A stretch of DNA of 23,558 nucleotides from an uncultured Collinsella sp. (GCA_902491055.1 CABUGI010000023.1:1-23558); one strand, 5' to 3'. Counted from the stretch's first letter, positions 7,371 through 15,207 are shown. Made by a program: numbers and translations. The notes: generated by a model not told the origin, from the letters alone.

Positions 7371-9824
7371 ATGCGTGTTTCTTACGACTGGCTTAAGACC
7401 ATGATCGATATTCCGGAGGATCCCAAGACCCTTTCGGACGAATATATCCGTACCGGCACCGAGGTCGAGGCGATTGACACCGTGGGCGAGTCCTTCGACC
7501 ACGTGGTGACTGCCAAGGTGCTCACCAAGACCCCGCACCCCGATAGCGACCACATGTATGTGTGCTCGGTCGACGTGGGCGACAAGAACCTCGACGCCGA
7601 TGGCAACCCCGCCCCGCTGCAGATCGTCTGTGGCGCGCAGAATTTTGAGGCCGGCGACCACATCGTCACGGCAATGATCGGCGCTGTGCTTCCCGGCGAC
7701 GTCAAGATTAAGAAGAGCAAGCTTCGTGGCGTCGTGTCCATGGGCATGAACTGCTCTGCACGCGAGCTCGGCCTGGGCGGCGACCACTCCGGCATCATGA
7801 TTCTGCCCGAGGATACGCCCTGCGGCATGCCGTTTGCCGAGTACGTGGGCTCGAGCGACACCGTGCTCGACTGCGAGATCACGCCCAACCGCCCCGATTG
7901 CCTGTCCATGATCGGCATGGCCCGCGAGACCGGTGCCATCTTCGACCGCGATTTCCACGTGGAGCTGCCCGCCATCAAGGCCGAGACCGGCCGCGCGACC
8001 GACGACGAGCTTTCGGTCGAGATTGCCGACGAGGGCCTGTGCGACCGCTATGTCGCCCGCATCGTGCGCAACGTGAAGGTCGGCCCGTCGCCCGACTGGA
8101 TGGTCAAGCGTCTCAACGCCCTGGGCGTGCGCCCGCACAACAACATCGTCGACATCACCAACTACATGATGATGCTTACCGGTCAGCCGCTGCACGCCTT
8201 TGACCTGGACACCTTTGCCGAGCGCGATGGCCACCGTCGTGTGGTGGTTCGCGCCGCCCAGCAGGACGAGAAGTTCACGACGCTCGACGGCGAGGAGCGT
8301 ACGCTCGACGCCGGCATGGGTCTCATCACCGACGGCGAGCGTCCCGTGGCGCTGGCCGGCGTTATGGGTGGCATGGATTCCGAGATTGAGGACGACACCG
8401 TCGACGTGATGGTCGAGAGCGCCTGCTTCAACGCCGGCCGCACCTCGCACACCAGCCGCGACCTTTCGCTGATCTCCGACGCCTCCATCCGCTTTGAGCG
8501 CCAGGTCGACGAGACCGGCTGCGTGGACGTCGCCAATGTGACGTGCGCGCTCATCGAGGAGATCGCCGGCGGCGAGGTTGCTCCCGGCTATGTCGACGTT
8601 TTCCCCGCGCCCAAGACCATCGACAGCATTAAGCTGCGCCTGGCCCGCGTACACGCCATCTGCGGTGCCGACATCGAGCCCGACTTTATCGAGCGCTCAC
8701 TCACCCGCCTGGGCTGCACCGTCGAGCGCGACGGCGAGGACTTTATGGTCACGCCGCCGAGCTTCCGTCCCGACCTGCCGCGCGAGATCGACCTGATCGA
8801 GGAGGTCCTGCGCCTGTGGGGCATGGGCCGCGTGACGGCGACCATCCCGGCTGCCAAGAACCATATCGGCGGCCTGACCCGCGAGCAGAAGCTCACCCGC
8901 AAGGTTGGCGAGATCCTGCGCGCCTGCGGCCTCAACGAGACCACGACCTTTGGCTTCGCCGCCCCGGGCGACCTGGAGAAGATCGGCATGTCCACCGAAG
9001 GCCGCGGCTGCCCCGTGGTGCTCATGAACCCGCTGGTGGCCGAGCAGACCGAGATGCGCCGCTCGTTGCTGCCGGGTCTGCTGCAGTCTGTGGCCTACAA
9101 CGAGGCCCACGGCACGCCCAACGTGCATCTGTACGAGGTCGGCAGCCTGTTCCACGGTCGCGAGAACGCCAGCCTGCCCAAGGAGACCAAGTCCGTAGCG
9201 GGCGTGCTGTCGGGCCAGTGGAGCGAGCAGTCCTGGAGCATGAAGTACCGTAAGCTGCGTTTCTTCTTTGGCAAGGGCATTGTCGAGGAGCTGCTTGCCC
9301 AGCTGCGCGTCGAGAAGGTTCGCTTCCGTCCCGTCGAGGGCGAGGGCTATGCCTTCCTGCAGCCGGGTCGTGCTGCCGAGGTGCTCTCGGGCGGTACCGT
9401 GCTGGGCTGGGTTGGCGAGATCCACCCCGAGGCGCGCGAGGCTATGGGCATTGACGAGGTCGTCGTTGCCTTTGAGCTCGACCTGGACAAGCTGATCAAG
9501 GGCGCCCGCAACCAGGAGAACTACCGTGAGTTCTCGCAGTACCCGGCCGTTGAGCATGACCTTGCTATCGTGGTCGACAACACTGTGACCTGCGAGGATC
9601 TTGAGCGCCGTATTACCAGCGCCGGAGGCAAGCTTCTCGAGGGCGTGCGTCTGTTCGACGTCTACCGCGATCCCATCCGCATCGGAGCGGGCAAGAAGTC
9701 CATGGCCTTTGCGCTTACGTATCGCTCCGACGACCACACGCTTACCAGCGAAGAGGTCGAAAAGGCGCACCAGAAGATTGTTTCCAAGGTGTGCAAGGGC
9801 GTAAACGGCGAGGTCCGCGGCTAG
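7371..9824 (+). CDS. pheT: Phenylalanine-tRNA ligase beta subunit PheT
   Basis: PheT is the large subunit of phenylalanyl-tRNA synthetase; it supports the catalytic alpha subunit, binds tRNA-Phe and edits Tyr-tRNA-Phe. At 817 residues it is full length. Visible parts in order are the N-terminal methionine-tagged segment VSYDWLKTMIDIPED, an EMAP/OB tRNA-binding domain (about 40-150, with KTPHPDSDHMYVC), the B3/B4 editing region (about 210-380), the B5 domain (about 400-480), a class II-like core (about 490-700), and the C-terminal anticodon-binding FDX-ACB domain starting near YREFSQYPAVEHDLAIVVD. AAAGGAG lies 6 bases before the ATG. It is co-transcribed with pheS under the T-box and is followed by a terminator at 9932-9966. 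Confidence 0.97.
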   Translation: MRVSYDWLKTMIDIPEDPKTLSDEYIRTGTEVEAIDTVGESFDHVVTAKVLTKTPHPDSDHMYVCSVDVGDKNLDADGNPAPLQIVCGAQNFEAGDHIVTAMIGAVLPGDVKIKKSKLRGVVSMGMNCSARELGLGGDHSGIMILPEDTPCGMPFAEYVGSSDTVLDCEITPNRPDCLSMIGMARETGAIFDRDFHVELPAIKAETGRATDDELSVEIADEGLCDRYVARIVRNVKVGPSPDWMVKRLNALGVRPHNNIVDITNYMMMLTGQPLHAFDLDTFAERDGHRRVVVRAAQQDEKFTTLDGEERTLDAGMGLITDGERPVALAGVMGGMDSEIEDDTVDVMVESACFNAGRTSHTSRDLSLISDASIRFERQVDETGCVDVANVTCALIEEIAGGEVAPGYVDVFPAPKTIDSIKLRLARVHAICGADIEPDFIERSLTRLGCTVERDGEDFMVTPPSFRPDLPREIDLIEEVLRLWGMGRVTATIPAAKNHIGGLTREQKLTRKVGEILRACGLNETTTFGFAAPGDLEKIGMSTEGRGCPVVLMNPLVAEQTEMRRSLLPGLLQSVAYNEAHGTPNVHLYEVGSLFHGRENASLPKETKSVAGVLSGQWSEQSWSMKYRKLRFFFGKGIVEELLAQLRVEKVRFRPVEGEGYAFLQPGRAAEVLSGGTVLGWVGEIHPEAREAMGIDEVVVAFELDLDKLIKGARNQENYREFSQYPAVEHDLAIVVDNTVTCEDLERRITSAGGKLLEGVRLFDVYRDPIRIGAGKKSMAFALTYRSDDHTLTSEEVEKAHQKIVSKVCKGVNGEVRG

Positions 9825-9931
9825 GTCCTGCGCCGGATATAGGCCAGCGTCGGCTGCCGCCGAGTCTTACGTGACTGCTGTTTTCGGTATAAGGCACCGT
9901 TGAGCCTGCATATATGACACGCGCATTACAT

Positions 9932-9966
9932 AACGGCGTGCTGCTTTGTCGGCAGTGCGCCGTTTT
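9932..9966 (+). terminator. Rho-independent terminator after pheT
   Basis: AACGGCGTGCTGC (9932-9944) pairs with GCAGTGCGCCGTT (9952-9964) over 13 bp with two G-U pairs, closing on a 7-base loop, and runs into a TTTT tract. The hairpin overlaps the -35 and spacer of the next promoter. Nothing else recognisable was found in 9825-9931. Confidence 0.75.
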
Positions 9967-9974
9967 GTTATGAT
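9946..9974 (+). promoter_or_regulatory. Probable promoter of the nickel transporter operon
   Basis: TTGTCG (9946-9951) and TATGAT (9969-9974) are separated by exactly 17 bases, matching the -35 (4 of 6) and -10 (5 of 6) consensus. The start of transcription would be near 9981, four bases before the palindromic operator. Confidence 0.6.
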
Positions 9975-9984
9975 AGCCCGCGGC

Positions 9985-10012
9985 GTGTTACGAATCTGAC
10001 ATTACGTAACAC
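9985..10012. promoter_or_regulatory. NikR-type nickel operator (GTGTTAC-N14-GTAACAC)
   Basis: GTGTTACG (9985-9992) and CGTAACAC (10005-10012) form a perfect 8-bp inverted repeat. Written as GTGTTAC-N14-GTAACAC it matches the NikR-binding consensus I recall from comparative genomics of nickel regulons (GTGTTAC-N13/14-GTAACAC). It covers about +4 to +31 of the predicted transcript, a good position for repression when nickel is plentiful. No nikR gene lies in this window. Confidence 0.75.
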
Positions 10013-10069
10013 TGGAAAGGTGATTCAAGCGGCGTTGCAATTCCGTGCGCCGATAACCGGGAGGCGTAC

Positions 10070-11128
10070 ATGCACATTCCAGATAATTATCTGTCCCCGC
10101 AGACCGATGCTGTCATGGCGGTGGCGATGGTGCCCGTTTGGATCCACTGCATCAAAAAGGTGCGCGCCACGCTCGATCGCGAGCACATGGCGTTCCTGGG
10201 CATCTGCGCCGCGTTCTCCTTCCTGCTCATGATGTTTAATGTGCCGCTGCCCGGCGGCACCACGGGTCACGCCGTCGGCGGCGCGCTCATCGCGCTGTTG
10301 CTGGGTCCCGAGGCCGCGGCCATTGCGGTTTCGGTCGCGCTGGCACTGCAGGCGCTGCTGTTTGGCGACGGCGGCATCCTGTCCTTTGGCGCCAACTGCT
10401 TTAACATGGCCTTCGTGTTGCCGTTTGCCGCTGCTATCGTGTTCCGTGCGCTCAACAGCCGTCTGAACGACAAGAGCTGGGGCACCTCGGTTTCTGCCAT
10501 CGTGAGCGGTTGGGTCGGCCTGTGCCTGGCGGCCCTGTGCGCGGCAATCGAGTTTGGTATTCAGCCGATGCTCTTTACCAACGCTTCGGGCGCGCCGCTG
10601 TACTGCCCCTTCCCGCTGTCCGTGGCTATTCCGGCCATGTTGATCCCGCATATGCTGGTTGCCGGCGTGATCGAGGGCGTGGCGACGGCCGCCATCTACG
10701 GTTTCATTAAGAAGACGGCGCCGAGCATTATCGTCGGGCCCGAGGCCGTCGATGGCCAGCTTGCTGCCGAGGGCGCTGCTGCCAAGAAGACCTCGCTGGT
10801 CCCCACGCTCATCTTGGTTGCCGTGCTTGTCGTGGCCACGCCGCTCGGCTTGCTGGCCACGGGTGACGCCTGGGGTGAGTGGGACGCCGAGGGCGCCGCG
10901 ACCGCCGTTCAGGAGGCTGGTGACGACAGCCTGCAGGCTTCGGTCGGTCTCGATGCCCCGACCTTTGCCGATGCCCTGCCCACGGGCGATTATCTGCAGG
11001 CCTATTCCGAGGAGCAGGGTCTTGGCTTTGCCGGCCAGGCTGCCATGTATATCCTGTCCGGTGTGATTGGCGTGGCGGTGCTCACCATCGCATTCCGTCT
11101 GATCTCGCTGACGGTTAAGGAAAACTGA
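10070..11128 (+). CDS. nikM: ECF nickel/cobalt transporter S component, NikM/CbiM with C-terminal NikN-like extension
   Basis: This membrane protein is the metal-binding component of an energy-coupling-factor importer. It is 352 residues long. The N-terminus is MHIPDNYLSP; in this family the amino terminus and His2 coordinate the metal, so the start cannot be moved. His67 in GGTTGHAVGG fits the second conserved metal-binding histidine. About seven hydrophobic segments span 12-235. After a Lys-containing loop, residues from about 243 onward add two more membrane segments around an acidic extracytoplasmic loop (TPLGLLATGDAWGEWD...). That resembles NikN/PDGLE-type subunits fused to M in nickel systems. 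GGGAGG lies upstream of the ATG. Nickel is favoured over cobalt because of the NikR-like operator and the absence of a cobalamin riboswitch; many pipelines would call it CbiM. Confidence 0.9.
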   Translation: MHIPDNYLSPQTDAVMAVAMVPVWIHCIKKVRATLDREHMAFLGICAAFSFLLMMFNVPLPGGTTGHAVGGALIALLLGPEAAAIAVSVALALQALLFGDGGILSFGANCFNMAFVLPFAAAIVFRALNSRLNDKSWGTSVSAIVSGWVGLCLAALCAAIEFGIQPMLFTNASGAPLYCPFPLSVAIPAMLIPHMLVAGVIEGVATAAIYGFIKKTAPSIIVGPEAVDGQLAAEGAAAKKTSLVPTLILVAVLVVATPLGLLATGDAWGEWDAEGAATAVQEAGDDSLQASVGLDAPTFADALPTGDYLQAYSEEQGLGFAGQAAMYILSGVIGVAVLTIAFRLISLTVKEN

Positions 11129-11132
11129 GCGC

Positions 11133-11969
11133 ATGCAGATGGTCGAGCTGCCTAGCTGGCTTGCGGCCGAGGAGCGATACGAGCCCGCGGGGGCTCGGCA
11201 TCGTGTGATGCAAAAGAACGTCTTGCACCTGGCGAGCCTGCTTGAGCGGGTTCGCCTGGGTGGAGGCGCGCACGAGGGCGGGTCGATGGTCGACCGCGCC
11301 CTTTCTTGCGTTTCGGCTCCGGTGCGCCTGGTGGGGATGTTCGTCTGCGTTCTATGCGTGTGTCTGACGCAGAGCCCGCTGTACCTCATGTTGATGGCGG
11401 CTATCGCGCTGGTGCTCGTTGCCGTGCGCCCCGTACGCGGGCTGCGGGCAACCTTTGTGCCGGCGCTTGGCGCTGCGGGGCTCGCAGTGGTTCTGGCGCT
11501 GCCTGCCCTGCTGCTGGGCGCTTCCGCTACGGGCGCCATGCTCAAAATTGCGCTCAAGACGTTCATTAACGTGTCGCTCGTGCTGGGCGTTTCGTGGACA
11601 CTCACCTGGAGCCGCATGTCGGCGGCGCTCAAGATGCTGCATCTACCCGACGAAGTTATCTTTACGTTTGATATGGCGCTCAAGCACATCGAGGTGCTGG
11701 GTCGTACGGCGCAAAATCTGTGCGAATCGGTCATGCTGCGCAGTGTTGGCCGTGCGCCTGAGGGATTTTCGCGTACCGATTCGATCGCGGGTATCATGGG
11801 CATGACCTTTATCAAGGCGATGGAATGCAGCCGCGCGATGGACGAGGCTATGCTTTGCCGCGGCTTTGCCGGTACGTATCCGGTGCCCGCGCGCGCCGGG
11901 TTTGGCTGGCGCGATGCGGTCTATGCGGCCGGCGTGGCGCTGCTGGCAGTGTTGTGCGCCGTGCTGTAG
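11133..11969 (+). CDS. nikQ: ECF transporter T component (NikQ/CbiQ)
   Basis: This is the 278-residue transmembrane coupling subunit that links the ATPase to the metal-binding S component. It starts 4 bases after the nikM stop, with AAGGA upstream. Residues 1-50 are amphipathic, and a cluster of hydrophobic helices begins near 58 (VRLVGMFVCVLCVCL). The long cytoplasmic coupling region includes SAALKMLHLPDEVIFTFDMALKHIEVL. The second family motif appears as MDEAMLCRGFAGTY, corresponding to the usual A-M-x-x-RGF signature that contacts the ATPase. A last helix ends the protein. Position between nikM and the ATP-binding gene in a tight operon supports the call. A divergent-looking first motif is not unusual for this family. 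Confidence 0.9.
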   Translation: MQMVELPSWLAAEERYEPAGARHRVMQKNVLHLASLLERVRLGGGAHEGGSMVDRALSCVSAPVRLVGMFVCVLCVCLTQSPLYLMLMAAIALVLVAVRPVRGLRATFVPALGAAGLAVVLALPALLLGASATGAMLKIALKTFINVSLVLGVSWTLTWSRMSAALKMLHLPDEVIFTFDMALKHIEVLGRTAQNLCESVMLRSVGRAPEGFSRTDSIAGIMGMTFIKAMECSRAMDEAMLCRGFAGTYPVPARAGFGWRDAVYAAGVALLAVLCAVL

Positions 11970-12015
11970 GCGCTGCTGGTTCCGGCTGGGGATGCAAATG
12001 GGGGAGGGCGACGTT

Positions 12016-12786
12016 TTGACGATCGATATGAATAGTGCAGCGGGCATGAACGGTGCGGGCGGCGCCGAGGTCGCGCCGCTCATCGAGCTGCGCGACGTAG
12101 TGTTCTCCTATGCGGGGCATACGGTTGTCGATGGTGTGTCGCTGCAGGTCGCTCGTGGTGAACTCGTTGCCCTGCTCGGTCCCAACGGCTGCGGTAAGAC
12201 GACGATTATGCGTCTTATTAACGGCCTTGAACTCGCGGACGCAGGGGCATACCTGTTTGACGGGTGTATGGTCGATGCGGCATATCTCAAGGATTCCGCG
12301 ACGGCCCAGCGGTTCCATCAGCGCGTGGGCTTTGTGTTCCAGAATGCCGACGCCCAGTTGTTCTGCGCTACGGTGGGTGAGGAAGTTGCTTTTGGTCCCG
12401 CGCAGATGGGGCTGCCGGCAGACGAGCTCGACCGTCGCGTGCACGATGCCATAGAACTGTTTCAAGTTGCCGACCTGGTCGATGCCTCGCCCTATCAGCT
12501 TTCGGGTGGGCAAAAGAAGCGTGTGGCGCTGGCGGCAGTCGTATCGATGAACCCCGATATCTTGGTTCTCGACGAACCTACTAATGGGCTCGACGAGGAT
12601 TCATGCGACATCGTGGTCAACTTCTTGCTGGCCTACGTCGCGGCGGGTAAGACGGTCTTGATGAGCACACATCACCAGGATTTGGTGCGACGCCTGGGTG
12701 CCCGTGCAATCTATATCGATCGATATCACCATGTGGTCGAGGCGCCTTCGCCGTCGTATGGAACCGAAAGCGGTGCTACGGACTAG
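12016..12786 (+). CDS. nikO: ECF transporter ATP-binding protein (NikO/CbiO)
   Basis: This ABC ATPase powers nickel import. With the chosen start it has 256 residues. Walker A is GPNGCGKT (55-62), the Q-loop region is FVFQNADAQLF, the signature is LSGGQKKRVALA (from 162), Walker B is ILVLDEP (182-188), and the switch histidine is His219 or His220 in STHHQD. All catalytic motifs are intact. The start is uncertain. TTG at 12016 has GGAGGG 8 bases upstream, ATG at 11992 and 11998 have weaker sites, and ATG at 12028 is too far from the site. The 12016 choice gives a short Ser/Gly-rich N-terminus before the ABC fold. It is the third gene of the operon, and the stop at 12784-12786 is followed by an 80-base gap. 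Confidence 0.92.
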   Translation: MTIDMNSAAGMNGAGGAEVAPLIELRDVVFSYAGHTVVDGVSLQVARGELVALLGPNGCGKTTIMRLINGLELADAGAYLFDGCMVDAAYLKDSATAQRFHQRVGFVFQNADAQLFCATVGEEVAFGPAQMGLPADELDRRVHDAIELFQVADLVDASPYQLSGGQKKRVALAAVVSMNPDILVLDEPTNGLDEDSCDIVVNFLLAYVAAGKTVLMSTHHQDLVRRLGARAIYIDRYHHVVEAPSPSYGTESGATD

Positions 12787-12834
12787 TTGCTGCGTAGAGC
12801 GTGCGTAGCCGCCCGCGCGGCTTTGCCGTGATGG

Positions 12835-12840
12835 TATAGT
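12835..12840 (+). promoter_or_regulatory. Possible -10 box before the phospholipase C-like gene
   Basis: TATAGT matches 5 of 6 consensus -10 bases and lies 27 bases before the likely ATG. There is no clear -35 at the right distance, so this gene could instead be read through from nikO. Confidence 0.35.
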
Positions 12841-12866
12841 TATCCAGGTTTTTTATGGGGGTGGCT

Positions 12867-13715
12867 ATGCCAAGCTGGAACATTCATATCGCTCAGACGG
12901 AGCGTTTGCTGGAGCGCACCGGTGCACTTGCCAATAGCGTGCGCGACCGCAATGCCTTTTTGTTTGGCTGCGTGGTTCCGGATATCTTCGTGGGCTATAT
13001 GGTCCCTGGCATCGCCGATCCCATCCCGTACCGCATTACGCACTTTGCAAAGCCCGAGCCTATCCCTAAGCCTCGTGAGCATGAGTTCTGGGATACCTAT
13101 GTGGCACCGTTGCTTAAAAGTTCGCCCACCGGTGCGCCAGCCGCGGCGACCTCGATTGTCGAGGAGCGCGAGCGACTGAATCGCGTGCACTATCCCCAGC
13201 GCTACAGGGATGCCGAGCCGGTTGCCGGTCCCGGCGCCTGTGAGTTCTCGCTTGCATCCGAAGATGTGGCGCAGTCGTTGCTCGATTTGACACTGGGTGT
13301 CTGGTCGCATCTGGTGGCCGATACCGTATGGAATACGCGCGTGAATCAGTACCTGGAGGCGCACGGCGGCAAGCCGTGCGAGGAGTTCCGCATTAAAAAG
13401 CAAGGCGACTTTGACTGGTTTGGCAAGACGCTCGGCATTGTTTCGATTCCGCGCGCGACCGATCGCCTGTATACTGCGGCGACACGTTTTGGGCAGTATC
13501 CCATCCATAAGGAGTATGTGCTCAAGACCATCGGCGTTATGCACGAGATTGTACGCGAAAACCCCGGCGAGTCCGATCATCCGCCGTATCGCCTGCTAAC
13601 CGAGGAGTTTTTCGATACAACGTTTACCGAGGTCATCGAGCTAACCGAGGCGGGATTTGCGGCTCGCGTCGAATCGCCCGATATGCCTGCGCTTCCCCTG
13701 ATTGCTAGCTGCTAG
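12867..13715 (+). CDS. Zinc-dependent phospholipase C-like protein
   Basis: The 282-residue product resembles the zinc-dependent phospholipase C/S1-P1 nuclease-like superfamily by pattern. It has a tryptophan and histidine at the N-terminus (PSWNIHIAQ), NAFLFGCVVPDI near 30-40, a histidine in ITHFAKPEP, and the H-x3-D helix LGVWSHLVADTVWN near 145. Those His and Asp residues are the expected metal ligands. No signal peptide is visible, so an intracellular role is possible, unlike secreted toxins of the family. ATG at 12867 is preferred because GGGGGTGG precedes it closely; ATG at 12855 adds four residues with only a poor site. The gene converges on the next one and shares a CTAG stop with it. 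The substrate is unknown. Confidence 0.7.
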   Translation: MPSWNIHIAQTERLLERTGALANSVRDRNAFLFGCVVPDIFVGYMVPGIADPIPYRITHFAKPEPIPKPREHEFWDTYVAPLLKSSPTGAPAAATSIVEERERLNRVHYPQRYRDAEPVAGPGACEFSLASEDVAQSLLDLTLGVWSHLVADTVWNTRVNQYLEAHGGKPCEEFRIKKQGDFDWFGKTLGIVSIPRATDRLYTAATRFGQYPIHKEYVLKTIGVMHEIVRENPGESDHPPYRLLTEEFFDTTFTEVIELTEAGFAARVESPDMPALPLIASC

Positions 13716-14785
13716 CTGGCCGGCTTGGCGGTGAATAGCTCAACCCAATTGACAAGTAGCTCTTGCCGCAGGGTGACTTCGGCGGCGCGCTCCTGTTTGG
13801 TCTTTGGGGTGTAGGAAAGTCCAGCCTTTTTATGGATGAGCTCGGCTATGTGGTCGAAGCTCTTCTTATCCTTAATCTGGCCATAGGTAATTTGGATGAC
13901 ATCGTAGCCCATGCTTGTAAGTGCGGTGGCGCGCTCGGCATCGGAGAGACTCGCGGCTTCGCTGCCGTGGGCGGAGCGGCCTTGGCATTCCAGAATGACG
14001 CCCATGCTGTCGGTGGCGCTTTCGATGAGGATATCGGCGTAGCAGCAGGTTTTGTCATACAGCGAGCGCGCGGCGTCGCTGAGTGGGATGCGCACGTTGT
14101 TTGCGATGTTGATGCCCATGCCGCCCTCGTCGCGGGGGAGCGAGATAAGCATGGAGGTCTGTACTTCGAAGGGCGAGGCGGTCTGTCCTGTCATGCGTTC
14201 GGCGGCCCAGCGGAGCTGCTTAACACCGCGCAGGCCTGCGGCCTGCTTGGCGAACGCGGCGATATCCGCTGCGGAAAGAAGCGGCGTGCGCTTCCACAGG
14301 TTGGTATCCTTGCCGTTGACGTCGATAACCCGCTCCCAGCCGCAGTTGGGTGGAATGAGCTTAAGCGAAATAGCTTCATCAAGTTGCCGTTGCGCTCGTT
14401 TGCAGGGTGTATACACAGCAAACGAGCTGCACATCTCATAACACGCCATAAGCAGCTGGTTGCGTGAGACCTGCGTAGCAAGGTTGAGCAGTGTGAACTC
14501 GGGCGATGTGACATCAAACCCATGCTCGGTTTGCCTAAACGACCCGGGAGGCGGCTCTTGGGTCAGGAGGTGCGATTTAAACAGGCTTCGCGACCCGGAT
14601 TGTGCCCGAGTGAATGCAATCCTGTGAAGCGGTGCGTGAAGCAGGTCTTTTACAACTTCATGACTTCCGAGGCCGCAACATCTGCGATCCATATTGCCAA
14701 GGCTAATGGCAGGGTAAAGGCCTAATATCTGTGGCGGGATACGGTGATAGTAAAAAGCGGATTGACCGCATAGCGTCAGGTCCAT
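13712..14785 (-). CDS. AbiEi/DUF559-like protein with a PD-(D/E)xK-type C-terminal domain
   Basis: I do not recognise a named gene. The 357-residue product starts at an ATG preceded by AGGAGG at 6 bases; an upstream TTG at 14854 is less likely. Residues 1-30 (DLTLCGQSAFYYHRIPPQILG) and the middle part look like the N-terminal region of AbiEi-type regulators linked to DUF559 or Vsr-like domains. Residues about 248-325 have the order YADILIES, then VILECQGRSAHGSE, then SMGYDVIQITY. This matches the D...E-x-(K/Q/D) pattern of small endonuclease-like folds, with Asp251, Glu266 and Gln268 in the catalytic positions. Gln in place of the usual Lys or Asp may affect catalysis. It sits alone between housekeeping genes, with a 19-bp inverted repeat upstream, so an acquired defence or regulatory gene is plausible. 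No partner toxin is adjacent. Confidence 0.6.
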   Translation of the reverse strand: MDLTLCGQSAFYYHRIPPQILGLYPAISLGNMDRRCCGLGSHEVVKDLLHAPLHRIAFTRAQSGSRSLFKSHLLTQEPPPGSFRQTEHGFDVTSPEFTLLNLATQVSRNQLLMACYEMCSSFAVYTPCKRAQRQLDEAISLKLIPPNCGWERVIDVNGKDTNLWKRTPLLSAADIAAFAKQAAGLRGVKQLRWAAERMTGQTASPFEVQTSMLISLPRDEGGMGINIANNVRIPLSDAARSLYDKTCCYADILIESATDSMGVILECQGRSAHGSEAASLSDAERATALTSMGYDVIQITYGQIKDKKSFDHIAELIHKKAGLSYTPKTKQERAAEVTLRQELLVNWVELFTAKPAS

Positions 14786-14836
14786 GACGTCCTCCTGGTC
14801 GAAATATGCTTTTGGACCGTGCGATGCCAGTGTCAA

Positions 14837-14964
14837 TTCGGAAGTATGCGGCAAAATCTAAACCTTGTGAGCAGACCTGGCTTTTGAGGCTAGTTTATCA
14901 GGCATTTTGTTGCGAAAAAACGGGGTGTGCTCGGAGGTATCAGAATTTGCCGCATACTTCCGAA
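14837..14964. repeat. Perfect 19-bp inverted repeat, arms 90 bp apart, upstream of the AbiEi/DUF559-like gene
   Basis: TTCGGAAGTATGCGGCAAA (14837-14855) is the exact reverse complement of 14946-14964. The arms enclose 90 bases with no gene. Near-identical decamers, GTCAATTCGG (14832-14841) and GTCAATCCGG (14971-14980), lie in direct orientation at the two ends. The element could be a pair of operator sites for the minus-strand gene or a miniature mobile element. Confidence 0.8.
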
Positions 14965-14984
14965 AAGCAGGTCAATCCGGCTCT

Positions 14985-15002
14985 TGCTAAAACGATTTAG
15001 CA
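14985..15002. other. Small stem-loop TGCTAAA-ACGA-TTTAGCA
   Basis: A 7-bp perfect stem with a 4-base loop lies in the spacer between the AbiEi/DUF559-like gene and pyk. There is no T tract, so it is not a terminator. It may be an operator or of no function. The rest of 15003-15142 shows no gene or recognisable site. Confidence 0.3.
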
Positions 15003-15142
15003 GCGTCGGTTAAGGTGTGGGTTTGCCACCGGGCGAACACTTTTAGCGCTTGGGACTTTATTCATTGGGTCTCGAAGGGTGGATTTCGCGCTTTTGGTAA
15101 AGAAATGAGTGTGTGTTTTGCCGTGCGCCGGCATTGGCACAG

Positions 15143-15179
15143 AAAAAGGGCCCGGAAGGCTTCGCCTTCCGGGCCCTTT
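15143..15179 (-). terminator. Rho-independent terminator of pyk
   Basis: AAAGGGCCCGGAAGGC (15145-15160) pairs perfectly with GCCTTCCGGGCCCTTT (15164-15179) around a 3-base loop. On the minus strand the stem continues into TTTTTCT, ideal for ending pyk 30-60 bases after its stop. Confidence 0.92.
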
Positions 15180-15207
15180 GCGATGCAAGTGTGCTTGCAA
15201 GTACGAC

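Noticed and set aside
9825..10069. Cobalamin riboswitch upstream of the metal transporter
   Set aside because: No B12-box or other conserved core of that class was seen; the palindromic operator explains regulation better.
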